From positions 3,410,001 through 3,474,000 of the forward strand of contig NZ_JAACJE010000001.1 of the NCBI RefSeq assembly GCF_010020825.1: a DNA stretch of 64,000 nt, in the 5' to 3' direction. Origin of the DNA: Acidovorax sp. 210-6 (GTDB taxonomy: Bacteria; Pseudomonadota; Gammaproteobacteria; Burkholderiales; Burkholderiaceae_C). The notes beneath the pieces are model-generated. The model searched no databases. It was given only the letters and a program-made list of their open reading frames with translations, and was not told the origin of the DNA. The position numbers were made by a program, and so were the translations under genes. Shown one piece after another: positions 38,400 to 46,845 of this stretch. Each line of letters opens with the position of its first letter. Position 1 is the first letter of the stretch.

Positions 38400-39980
38400 T
38401 TACTGCACGCTCATCCACTTGAAGGGCATGAAGTTGTCGGCCAGTTGCACCAGCTTGACCTTGTTGCTCACCCCCCAGGCCAGGGCCTGCTGGTGCAGGG
38501 GCAGGTGGCCGATGTCGGCCGAATGCAGGTCGAAGGCCTCGCGGATCATGGCATTGCGCTTGTCCTTGTCGGTCTCGGACTGGATCTTGAGCGTGAGCTC
38601 ATCCACCTTGGGGTTGCAGTAGGCCCCCAGGTTGAACTGGCCCGATCCCTTGTCGTCCACGCAACGCATCAGCGCATTGAGGGCGTTGTGTGCGTCGTAG
38701 GTGCCGGGGGTCCAGCCCAGCATGTAGAAACTGGTGTCGCGGCGCAGGATCTTGGGGAAATAGGTGCCCTTGGTTTCGGCCTGCAGGTTGATCTTGACGC
38801 CAATGCGCGAGAGGTTGGCGGCCACCGTCTCGCAGATGAGGCGGTCGTTCACATAGCGGTCGTTCGGACAGTTGAGGGCCACCTCAAAACCACTGGGGTA
38901 GCCTGCCTCGGCGAGCAGTTTCTTGGCAGCTTCCACATCATGGGGCAGGCGCTTGTTCTGGTCCGTGCTGAAGCCGTTGATGCCTGGCCCCACCATCAGC
39001 GCAGTGGGGTTGGACGCGCCGCGCATCACCACGCGCTTGATGCCGTCGATGTCGATGGCCTGGTAGAAAGCCTGGCGCACGCGCTTGTCCTTGAAGGGGT
39101 TCTTGCCCTTGACGTTGGAGTACAGCAGTTCGTCACGCTTTTGGTCCATGCCCAGGAAGATGGTGCGCAGCTCGGGGCCGGTGACGGCACGCACGCTGCC
39201 GCTGGCATTGACGCGGGCAATGTCCTGCACCGGCACGGGTTCCATCACGTCCACCTCGCCCGACAGCAGCGCGGCCACGCGCGTGGCATCGTTGCCGATG
39301 GGGGTGAAGACGACTTCGGCGGCGTTGCCCTCGATCTTGTCCCAGTAGCCCCCATGGCGCGTGAACACGGTGCGTACGTTGGGCTGGCGCTCGCGCACGC
39401 GGAACGGGCCGGTGCCGTTGGCCTTGAACGAAGCGGTGTTCTCGATGCCCTTGCGCCGGTCCACCGGGCGCTCGGCCTTGTTGGCCTCGCACCATTTCTT
39501 GCTCATGATGTACACGAGCGAAATCACGTCGGGCAGGATGGGGAACGGTGCCTTGGTTTCAATCTCCACGGCGTGGTCGCCCACCTTGCGCACTTCCTTG
39601 ATGTCGTTGGTGTAGCTGCGCATGTCCGAACCGTCACCAGCAGCACGCGCGAACGAAAACACCACATCGTCGGCAGTGAACGGCGTGCCGTCGTGGAACT
39701 GCACGCCCTTGCGCAGTTCGAAGCGCCAGACCGTCGGTGCGGTCTGCTTCCAACTGGTCGCCAGGGCAGGCGCCAGGCCCAGGTCCTTGCCCCGGCCCAC
39801 CAGCGGCTCATACACGTTGCCCGTCACGCTCAGTTGCAGCGATTCGTTGAGCGAATGCGGGTCCATGGACAGCGCATCCCCTTGGTTGGCAATGCGGACG
39901 GTTTGCGCATTTGCTACCAAATTCATAGCGCATAGCGCCGTAAATACGGCGCTGTAAGCCATTTTCTTATTGAACTTCAT
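38400..39980 (-). CDS. Peptide ABC transporter substrate-binding protein (SBP family 5), 526 aa
   Basis: Periplasmic binding protein that delivers peptides to the permeases. SBP family 5 pattern: PHSLNESLQLSVTGNVYEPL, ALATSWKQTAPTVWRFELR, VQFHDGTPFTADDVVFSFAR, KRVRQAFYQAIDIDGIKR, AAKKLLAEAGYPSGFEV and the C-terminal HLPLHQQALAWGV. The start at 39980 gives MKFNKKMAYSAVFTAL, a signal peptide cleaved near ANA-QT. Most of that signal peptide is encoded by a 48 bp repeat. It is a full-length paralogue of the frameshifted gene at 42351-43930. Confidence 0.95.
   Translation of the reverse strand: MKFNKKMAYSAVFTALCAMNLVANAQTVRIANQGDALSMDPHSLNESLQLSVTGNVYEPLVGRGKDLGLAPALATSWKQTAPTVWRFELRKGVQFHDGTPFTADDVVFSFARAAGDGSDMRSYTNDIKEVRKVGDHAVEIETKAPFPILPDVISLVYIMSKKWCEANKAERPVDRRKGIENTASFKANGTGPFRVRERQPNVRTVFTRHGGYWDKIEGNAAEVVFTPIGNDATRVAALLSGEVDVMEPVPVQDIARVNASGSVRAVTGPELRTIFLGMDQKRDELLYSNVKGKNPFKDKRVRQAFYQAIDIDGIKRVVMRGASNPTALMVGPGINGFSTDQNKRLPHDVEAAKKLLAEAGYPSGFEVALNCPNDRYVNDRLICETVAANLSRIGVKINLQAETKGTYFPKILRRDTSFYMLGWTPGTYDAHNALNALMRCVDDKGSGQFNLGAYCNPKVDELTLKIQSETDKDKRNAMIREAFDLHSADIGHLPLHQQALAWGVSNKVKLVQLADNFMPFKWMSVQ
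39913..39960 (+). repeat. 48 bp two-hairpin repeat, copy 5 (encodes the signal peptide core of a binding protein)
   Basis: Starts GCTACCAAATTCATAGC, then TAGCGCCGTAAATACGGCGCT, a perfect GCGCCGT/ACGGCGC stem. Antisense to the gene and covering codons 7-23 of the signal peptide. Confidence 0.8.
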
Positions 39981-40036
39981 GGCATGTCTCCTGGTGGTGG
40001 ATGAAAGCGTCGAATCGGGTGTGCTGCGCGCAGTGG

Positions 40037-41257
40037 TCACGCCGCCGCAGGCAGGGGCATGGACTGCTCGATCAGGCTGGCGTGCAGGGCGGAGCCCAGC
40101 GGCAGGATGTCGTCGTTGAAGTCGTAGCGGCTGTTGTGCAGCGCGCTGCCGCTGGCGCCCGTACCCTGGCCGATGCGCAGGTAGGCGCCGGGCTTGCTCT
40201 GCAGCATGAAGGAAAAATCCTCTGCGCCCATGCTGGGCTCCAGGTCGCGCACCACATGGTCCGCGCCCACCAGCATCTCGGCGACGTCGCCCGCAAACTG
40301 CGCCTCGGCCTCGGTGTTGATGGTGGCCGGGTAGATGCGTTCGTAATGCACCGTGGCCGTGGCGCCAAAGCCCAGGGCGATGGCGTTGCACATTTCCTTG
40401 AGGCGCTTCTCCACCAGTTCCTGCACCTGGGGATCAAAGGTGCGCACCGTGCCCACAATACGCGCCGCGCCCGGCAGCACGCTGAAGGCGCCCATGTCGC
40501 CTGCGTGGATGGCGCACAGGCTGATCACCGCGCTTTCGATGGGGCGCACGTTGCGCGAAACAATGCTCTGCGCTGCCGTGATGATGTGCGCCGCCACCAG
40601 CACCACGTCCACCGTCTGGTAGGCGTGTGCGCCGTGGCCGCCGCGGCCGGTGATCTCGATGGTGATGCGATCGGCCGCCGCCATCATGGGGCCGGAGTTG
40701 ATGCCCACCATGCCCGGGCGCAGTTGCGGCCAGTTGTGCATCGCATAGATGGATTGCACGGGAAAGCGCTCGAACAGGCCGTCTTCCATCATCACGCGCG
40801 CACCACCGAAGCCCTCTTCGCCGGGCTGGAAGACCAGCACGGCCGTGCCGTCAAAACGACGGGTCTCGGCCAGGTAGCGTGCGGCCCCCACCAGCATGGC
40901 GGTGTGACCGTCGTGCCCGCAACCATGCATGAGCCCGCTCTTGCAGGATTTCCAGGGAAACTCGTTGTCTTCGGTAATGGGCAACGCATCCATGTCGGCA
41001 CGCAGGCCCACCATGGCGCCACTGGCGCGGGTCTGGCCATGGATGACGCCCACCACGCCGGTACGGCCCAAGCCTTCATGGATTTCATCGACACCACACA
41101 AGCGCAACGCTTCCTTGACGCGGGCGCTGGTGTAGTGCTCCTCGAAGCCCAGCTCGGGATGGGCATGCAGGTCGCGGCGCAAGGCCGTGAGTTCCGGAAG
41201 GAACTGCGCGATGTGCGCAAAGGCCCTGCCACCAGCTTTCAGGCGCAGCTGTGCCAT
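40037..41257 (-). CDS. M20 family amidohydrolase (hippurate hydrolase / aminoacylase type), 406 aa
   Basis: Di-metal hydrolase of N-acyl amino acids or small peptides, cytoplasmic. The metal site motifs are LRADMDALPI, HGCGHDGHTAML, QPGEEGFGGARVMMEDGL, the dimer-domain ITGRGGHGAHAY, and the last ligands in MGAEDFSFML and ALHNSRYDFND. All are present. It starts 1 base after the DppB-type stop and precedes a binding-protein gene, so it likely acts on the imported peptide or acyl amino acid; the true substrate is not evident. Confidence 0.93.
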   Translation of the reverse strand: MAQLRLKAGGRAFAHIAQFLPELTALRRDLHAHPELGFEEHYTSARVKEALRLCGVDEIHEGLGRTGVVGVIHGQTRASGAMVGLRADMDALPITEDNEFPWKSCKSGLMHGCGHDGHTAMLVGAARYLAETRRFDGTAVLVFQPGEEGFGGARVMMEDGLFERFPVQSIYAMHNWPQLRPGMVGINSGPMMAAADRITIEITGRGGHGAHAYQTVDVVLVAAHIITAAQSIVSRNVRPIESAVISLCAIHAGDMGAFSVLPGAARIVGTVRTFDPQVQELVEKRLKEMCNAIALGFGATATVHYERIYPATINTEAEAQFAGDVAEMLVGADHVVRDLEPSMGAEDFSFMLQSKPGAYLRIGQGTGASGSALHNSRYDFNDDILPLGSALHASLIEQSMPLPAAA

Positions 41258-41258
41258 C

Positions 41259-42239
41259 TCAATGCCCCCCGGCTTTGCCTACGCGCAGCCGTGGGTCCAC
41301 GGCGAAATACAGCAGATCCACAACCAAGTTGATGACCACGAAGATCAGTGCGATCAGGCACAGGTAGGCAGCCATCACCGGAATGTCGGCAAAGGTGACT
41401 GCCTGGATGAACAACAGCCCCATGCCTGGCCACTGGAACACGGTCTCGGTGATGATGGCGAAGGCGATCAAGCCGCCCAGTTGCAGGCCGGTGATGGTCA
41501 TTACCGGCACCAGCGTGTTTTTCAGCGCATGGCCGAAATGGATGGCGCGATCGGTCAGGCCGCGGGCACGCGCAAACTTGATGTAATCGGTGCGCAGGAC
41601 TTCCAGCATTTCAGCCCGCACCAGGCGCATGATGAGCGTGAGCTGAAAGATCGCCAAGGTGACTGCGGGAAGCGTGATGTGGTGCCAGCCCTTGGCGCTC
41701 AGCAGGCCGGTGCTCCACCAGCCCATCTGCGTCACGGGGCCCCGACCAAAGCTGGGGAACCAGCCCAGGGTGACGGAAAACACCAGGATCAGCAAAATGC
41801 CGATCAAAAAGGTGGGCAAGGAGACCCCCAGAAGGGAGAAAGTCATGAACACCTGGCTCATGAAAGTGCCGCGCTTGAGCGCCGCATACACGCCCATGGG
41901 CACTCCGACCAAGAGGGCCAGGAAGGCGGCCACCAGGGCCAGTTCCAGGGTGGCAGGGAAACGCTCGGCAATGAGTCGGGACACCTTGGCGCCCTGGCGC
42001 AGGCTCAGGCCAAACTCGCCCTGTGCGGCGTTGACGAGGAAGTGTCCGAACTGAACGAAGAACGGTTGATCCAGCCCCAACTGCGCACGCAGTTCCCGAA
42101 TCTGCTCGGGCGTGGCGTCCTGTCCGAGCAGGAAAACCACGGGATCCCCCACATACTGGAACAGCATGAAGGAGATGAAGGCCACCGTGACCATGACGAT
42201 CACTGCCTGGATTAGGCGGCGCAGGATGAAAGCTAGCAT
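41259..42239 (-). CDS. Peptide ABC transporter permease (DppB type), 326 aa
   Basis: Six-helix permease. The first helix (LIQAVIVMVTVAFISFMLF) begins right after the N-terminal basic residues, as in DppB. Family motifs: GDPVVFLLGQDATPEQIRELR, FGLSLRQG, and the coupling loop DYIKFARARGLTDRAIHFGHAL. Normal length. First intact gene of the operon after the frameshifted binding protein; its stop is directly followed by the amidohydrolase start. Confidence 0.95.
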   Translation of the reverse strand: MLAFILRRLIQAVIVMVTVAFISFMLFQYVGDPVVFLLGQDATPEQIRELRAQLGLDQPFFVQFGHFLVNAAQGEFGLSLRQGAKVSRLIAERFPATLELALVAAFLALLVGVPMGVYAALKRGTFMSQVFMTFSLLGVSLPTFLIGILLILVFSVTLGWFPSFGRGPVTQMGWWSTGLLSAKGWHHITLPAVTLAIFQLTLIMRLVRAEMLEVLRTDYIKFARARGLTDRAIHFGHALKNTLVPVMTITGLQLGGLIAFAIITETVFQWPGMGLLFIQAVTFADIPVMAAYLCLIALIFVVINLVVDLLYFAVDPRLRVGKAGGH

Positions 42240-42350
42240 CGGTGTAGGAGTCGAGTGGGTTTCGGTCAGCCTGCCCAGGCTGCTTTTGGCGGCCTGGGCG
42301 TCATACGGTGTACAGCCGGTGGTGCAGGGTAGGCACGACCGGCCACGGGA

Positions 42351-43930
42351 TCAATTGATCTTCACCGTTAGCATGTCCACGCGGTTGTCGGCACGATGGA
42401 CCAATTCCACATTCTTCTTCATGGCCCAGGGGATGACCTGGTCGTGCAACGGAATGTGCGATACGGTGTCATTGGACAACTGCAGCGCCTCGGTCAGCAT
42501 GCGCGCGCGCACGGGTGCGTCGGTTTCGACCTTCACGCGATCGACCAGGTAGTCCATGCGCTCGTTGCTGTAACGGCCGACGTTGTAGTTGCCGTCGCCC
42601 CCTGACCCACGGTGCGTACCAGCGACTGCAGGCTGTATAGCGCGTCAAAGGTCGGAACGCCCCAGCCGAGCATGTAGATGCTGGCTTCGTAGCGCTGAAT
42701 CATGGGGAAGTAGTTCACCAGCGGCATGGTGCGCAGCTTGGCCTTGACACCCACACGCGCCCACATCGCGGTCACCGCCTGGCAGATGGCTTCGTCGTTG
42801 ATGTAACGGTTGTTGGGGCAGGCGAAGTCCACTTCAAAACCGCTGGGGTAGCCCGCGTCTGCCAGGAGCTTCTTGGCCGCTTCCACATCGTAGGGGAAGC
42901 GCTTGGCCACGCCTTCCGTCCAGCCTGCCACCTGGGGCGCCACCAGCGCACCGGTGGGCTTGCCCAGACCCCGCATGATGTTGCGCGAAATCGTGTCCAC
43001 ATCAATGGCTTGGTACAAGGCCTTGCGCACGCGCACGTCCTTCAGCGGATTCTTGCCCTTGACGTTAGAACCCGGCAACTCTTCACGGAACTGGTCCATG
43101 CCAAGGAAGATGGTGCGGTTTTCCAGTCCATCGATCACCTTGAGATCGGCGCTGGCACGCAGGCGGCCCAGGTCCTGGGGCGTGGGATCCAGCACCATGT
43201 CCACCTCGCCCGACAGCAGCGCAGCAATGCGTGTGGCAGCGGACTTGATCGGGGTGTACACAATCTCCGTCACATTGCCTTCCATCTTGCCCCACCAATT
43301 GGGGTTTCGCTTGAAAACCATGCGCTGGTCAGGCTGCCAGGACGTCAGCACATACGGCCCGGTCCCCATGGCATTGCGGTGGGCAAAATTCTCGTCCGCC
43401 GCCTTCATGTCCTTGGGGTCCACCGACTTGTTCTTCTCGGCCCAAGCCTTGCTCATCATGCGCAGCTCCGTCATCTGGCGCAGCAGCACGGGGTTGGGGC
43501 CTTTGAGGATGACGTCGATGGTGTGGCTGTCCACCTTCACCACTTTGTCGATGCCCTGGACATAGGGCGAGAAGTTGGAGGTCTTGGCCATGGCGCGGTT
43601 CAGCGAGAACACAGCGTCATCGGCGGTGAATGGCGTACCGTCGCTGAATTTCACTTCCTTGCGCAGATTGAAGCGCACCTGGGTAGGCGAGATTTCTTTC
43701 CAGGACGTTGCCAACACCGGTTCGACCGCGAAAGTCTTGCTGTTGTAGTACACCAGGCTTTCGTACACATTGGCATGCAGACCGTTTTGCAGCGCATTGT
43801 TTTGGGAATGGATATCCCAGGTCGCGATTTCCCCTTGGCTGGCCCATTTGAAGGTCTTGGCATGCACGCCGGGCGCCGCAGCCAAGGCCGCAGCCGCTGC
43901 CAGCGTCAACAGACTGATTTTGAACTTCAT
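42351..43930 (-). pseudogene. Peptide ABC transporter substrate-binding protein with a one-base frameshift
   Basis: The frame runs from MKFKISLLTLAAAAALAAAP (signal peptide) to about 42600, where the sense shifts: after SLQSLVRTVGQG the natural sequence GDGNYNVGRYSNERMDYL continues in another frame and ends VDMLTVKIN at 42351. The break is at a run of five C at 42598-42602; a sixth would restore 526 codons, exactly the length of the paralogue at 38400-39980, whose C-terminus it then matches (SHIPLHDQVIPWAM against GHLPLHQQALAWGV). As given, translation would end at 42533 with a foreign tail. Either a real recent mutation or a sequencing error in a homopolymer. Confidence 0.85.
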
Positions 43931-44160
43931 GAAACCCCTCGTATTGAAAAAAGGTAACTATGCAACAAGGCATAAGCTCATGCCAATGGGTTATCCCTTA
44001 TTACCCAAGACCATCAGGGGACATCGGAAAGGCCTTGCTTGACAAGCCTCGAAATAGACGTTGTCGCCAATCAGTTGGGGAGCGCCTGATGTCCGCACTG
44101 ATTCTGCAAATCCAAAGCCACTCAGCACTTTTGAATGGCATGAAAACCACGCACCAATAG

Positions 44161-44188
44161 AAAAAGCCAGCCCGAAGGCTGGCTTTTT
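44161..44188 (-). terminator. Intrinsic terminator after the porin gene (bidirectional)
   Basis: Perfect 12 bp stem: AAAAAGCCAGCC, loop CGAA, GGCTGGCTTTTT. On the minus strand it ends in a T run, 36 bases after the porin stop. Between here and the binding-protein start (43931-44160) I see no gene. Confidence 0.93.
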
Positions 44189-44224
44189 GATTCTGCTGGA
44201 ATACTGGCTCAGGCCAGCATGCCA

Positions 44225-45163
44225 TTAGAAGTTGTGGCGAACGCCCACGCCGAAGTGGCTCTTGGCGCCGGTAGCGTAGCCACCAGCAGCAGCGCCGTTG
44301 GCGTCGCCGTCCTTGTAGTACGCAACGTATGCGAAGGTGCGCTTGGACAGAGCGTACTTGCCTTCCAGCAGGAAGTCGGTGTTCTTCATGCCGTCGCCGT
44401 TTTGGCGAGCGATGTCAGCCGTGACGGAGAAAGCGCCCAGAGGAACGGTAGCGCCCAGGGTGAAACCCTTGCTCTCGCCAGCGGGGTTCTGGATAGAAGC
44501 AGCAACCTTGAAGCTGCCGAAGTCATAGCTGCCGCCCAGAGCGTAGTTGCCCTTGGCGTTGTTGACCTTGTTGTAAATGAACGAAGCCACGACGGGGCCT
44601 TGAGCGTAGATAGCGTTCAGGTCGTACTTGGCGTTGCCACCGCGGTCGGGCTTGAAGATGTAGCCCAGGGTGCCGCTGAAGCCATTGGCAGCGAAGGTGT
44701 ACTGCAACACGCTGTTGTCACGCACATCACCACCCATGGAGGCCATGAACTGGTTGATCGTGGCCGAGTAGTTGGCGGCGCCGGTCAGTTCCCAGGCAGC
44801 AATACCGTAGAGGCTGGGGTTCAGGGTGCGGCCCATCTGGACGCGACCAAAGCCGCCCTGCAGAGCCATCCAAGCGGCACGGCTCCACATCTGGCCGCCG
44901 CTCTTGTTACCCGAACCATCTTCCATGCTCAGGCCGTGCTCGAAGTTGAACGAAGCCTTCAGACCACCGCCCAGGTCTTCCACGCCACGCACGCCCAGAC
45001 GGCTGGTGCCGTTGTTCATAACGCCAGAACCGGACATCTGGAAGGAGACGCCATCGGACTTAACCAAGCCCATGTCGGCCACGCCGTACAGAGTGACGGA
45101 AGATTGAGCCATGGCGGCGCCGGAAGCAGCCAGCACGGCCAGGGCGATCAGGGATTTTTTCAT
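44225..45163 (-). CDS. Outer-membrane porin (Omp32-type, Gram-negative porin family), 312 aa
   Basis: The signal peptide MKKSLIALAVLAASGAAMA is cleaved before QSSVTLYGVADMGL, the standard start of beta-proteobacterial trimeric porins. The barrel pattern continues (GVMNNGTSRLGVRGVEDLG with the constriction-loop lead-in, RAAWMALQGGFGRVQMGR) and ends in VGVRHNF; the terminal Phe is the outer-membrane assembly signal. Slightly shorter than the usual 330-350 aa. Own transcription unit with a strong terminator. Confidence 0.95.
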   Translation of the reverse strand: MKKSLIALAVLAASGAAMAQSSVTLYGVADMGLVKSDGVSFQMSGSGVMNNGTSRLGVRGVEDLGGGLKASFNFEHGLSMEDGSGNKSGGQMWSRAAWMALQGGFGRVQMGRTLNPSLYGIAAWELTGAANYSATINQFMASMGGDVRDNSVLQYTFAANGFSGTLGYIFKPDRGGNAKYDLNAIYAQGPVVASFIYNKVNNAKGNYALGGSYDFGSFKVAASIQNPAGESKGFTLGATVPLGAFSVTADIARQNGDGMKNTDFLLEGKYALSKRTFAYVAYYKDGDANGAAAGGYATGAKSHFGVGVRHNF

Positions 45164-45488
45164 TGCGAGTTACTCCAAGGTTAAACATAGGGCGCCGGTA
45201 CGGGGGGTCTGGGGGTGGTTTGCACCTTGGCAATCCCGCCGGTTCCCCGGGCCAACCTCCTGGTGGGGAAGTTGTTGCTATTGCACCAGACGTCGGCGGG
45301 TTTCGCAAAGGAAATCACCCACAAGGCGCCTTAAAAAAGGATTTCGTTGTCCTGTTGCAACACCGCGCCGTCTGCCTGCACAATGGACGCAACGCAGGGG
45401 CAGCGAGCCCGGTGCTCCTCGAGCAGCTTGTTGTTTTTTTGTATCAATATGAAAAGTGTGTTGTGAAAAGCACGGGAAACTTAGCCCC
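45164..45488. other. Gene-free divergent region between the porin and coq7 genes
   Basis: 325 bases upstream of two divergent genes. It should hold both promoters, but no convincing -10/-35 pair stands out. CTCCTGGTGGGG near 45258-45270 and an AT-rich stretch at 45430-45460 (TTGTTTTTTTGTATCAATATG) are the most promoter-like parts. No coding frame with support was seen. Confidence 0.5.
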
Positions 45489-46106
45489 ATGGATCGCCTA
45501 TTGATTGCGTTGGACACTACGCTGCGCACCTTGTGGGCGGCACCGAGGGCCGGGGAAGCCTCCCCGGCTGAGAGCATTCCGGATGCGCCACTGGCACCGG
45601 CCGACAGGCAGCAGTCCGTGGCATTGATGCGCGTGAACCATGTGGGTGAGGTCTGTGCACAGGCGCTGTACACCGGCCAGGCTGCGGTCACACGCGACGA
45701 ATCCCTGCGCCTGCAATTGCTGGAAGCCGCCCGCGAGGAAACGGACCACCTGGCCTGGACGCAGGAGCGCATCCGAACCCTGGGGGGACGCGAAAGCCTG
45801 CTCAATCCCCTGTGGTTTGCCGGTGCCTTTGGGCTCGGGGTGCTGGCCGCCAGCATCAGCGACAAGGTCAGCCTGGGCTTTGTGGCAGAGACCGAGGACC
45901 AGGTCGCCGCACACCTGGACAGTCACTTGCAACGACTGCCTGCCCAGGACACCCGCTCACGCACCATTGTGGCGCGCATGAAGTCCGACGAAGAGCGCCA
46001 CGCGGCCTGGGCGCGCCGCGCCGGTGCGGTGGAGCTGCCCCCCCCGGCGCGCTGGCTGATGCGCGCAGCGGCCAAGGTGATGACCTCCACAGCGCACCAT
46101 ATTTGA
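45489..46106 (+). CDS. coq7: 2-polyprenyl-3-methyl-6-methoxy-1,4-benzoquinone monooxygenase (ubiquinone synthesis)
   Basis: Di-iron hydroxylase of ubiquinone biosynthesis. The two repeats carrying metal ligands are visible: [17 protein letters not shown] with [14 protein letters not shown], and [16 protein letters not shown] with [16 protein letters not shown]. The ATG at 45489 ([15 protein letters not shown]) gives the normal 205 aa. The presence of ubiquinone synthesis fits an aerobic proteobacterium. Two bases separate its stop from the convergent OsmC-type gene. Confidence 0.95.
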   Translation: MDRLLIALDTTLRTLWAAPRAGEASPAESIPDAPLAPADRQQSVALMRVNHVGEVCAQALYTGQAAVTRDESLRLQLLEAAREETDHLAWTQERIRTLGGRESLLNPLWFAGAFGLGVLAASISDKVSLGFVAETEDQVAAHLDSHLQRLPAQDTRSRTIVARMKSDEERHAAWARRAGAVELPPPARWLMRAAAKVMTSTAHHI

Positions 46107-46108
46107 TC

Positions 46109-46558
46109 TCAGGCCTCGATCAAATCGAAGCTGGTGACGATCTCGGCGGTTTTTCCCAGCATGATGCTGGCGGAACAGTATTTCTCGTGGCTCAGGGCGA
46201 TGGCGCGCTCCACGGCCGTGGCGGGGATGCCCTTGCCTGTGACCGTGAAATGCATGTGGATGCGCGTGAAGACCTTGGGATCGGTGCTGGCGCGTTCGGC
46301 CGAGAGCTTGACGCTACAGCCGCGCACGTCGTGCCGCCCACGGCGCAGGATCAGCACCACATCGTAGGCGGTGCATCCGCCCGTGCCGGCCAACAGCGTT
46401 TCCATGGGCCGGGGTGCCAGATTTTGTCCGCCCAGCGCTGGTTGCGCCGCGTCGGGCGCGCCATCCATGGCCAACACATGACCGCTGCCGGTTTCGGCCA
46501 CAAACCCCATTCCGGAGCGGGTGCCTGCGGCACCCGTCCAGCTCACTGTGCATTCCAT
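46109..46558 (-). CDS. OsmC family protein (YhfA-like), 149 aa
   Basis: OsmC/Ohr-fold proteins use two cysteines to reduce organic or lipid peroxides. Here one cysteine lies in LLAGTGGCTAYDVVLIL and the other in LSHEKYCSASIML, at the expected places; the YhfA branch shares the GGCTAYDVV motif. The start at 46558 (MECTVSWTG) gives the normal length, whereas the frame open to 46714 has no support. Convergent with coq7. Confidence 0.92.
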   Translation of the reverse strand: MECTVSWTGAAGTRSGMGFVAETGSGHVLAMDGAPDAAQPALGGQNLAPRPMETLLAGTGGCTAYDVVLILRRGRHDVRGCSVKLSAERASTDPKVFTRIHMHFTVTGKGIPATAVERAIALSHEKYCSASIMLGKTAEIVTSFDLIEA

Positions 46559-46644
46559 TGTTCCTCCTGCGTGGTGTTCTTGCGACAAATGTAACAGCCG
46601 CATCAAAGAAGCGGTATTCATGCTGCAGCGCAACAGACTTGCGC

Positions 46645-46743
46645 TACACTGACGCCATGCGCTGCCCATGGGCAGTGCGCCAATTGTCTCCTCCACCTCC
46701 CTGGTGGATTCCACCCCGGGCCTTACCGCCTGGGGTTTTTTTT
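46645..46743 (+). promoter_or_regulatory. Candidate leader or small RNA with intrinsic terminator before ilvA
   Basis: A possible -10 (TACACT, 46645-46650) is followed by the 14 bp palindrome CTGCCCATGGGCAG, a CCACC-TCCCT-GGTGG hairpin and then a clear terminator: CCCCGGGC (46714-46721) pairs with GCCTGGGG (46728-46735; one G-U), followed by eight T to 46743. It ends 102 bases before ilvA, as an attenuator would, but a stand-alone small RNA of about 90 bases fits equally well. No branched-chain-codon-rich leader peptide was seen. Confidence 0.5.
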
Positions 46744-46845
46744 GTGTGCATGGCGACCCCCCTGTGGTGCGTGCTGCGGTATGGCAAGCGCCTATGATGT
46801 GTGCCCCGCCCTGTCCCTGCCGTGGCGGTGATGTCCTTTTCTGCC

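Noticed and set aside
43960-44160. Small plus-strand frame between the binding protein and the porin
   Set aside because: No ribosome site, no motif, composition unlike neighbours; region is more likely promoter sequence.
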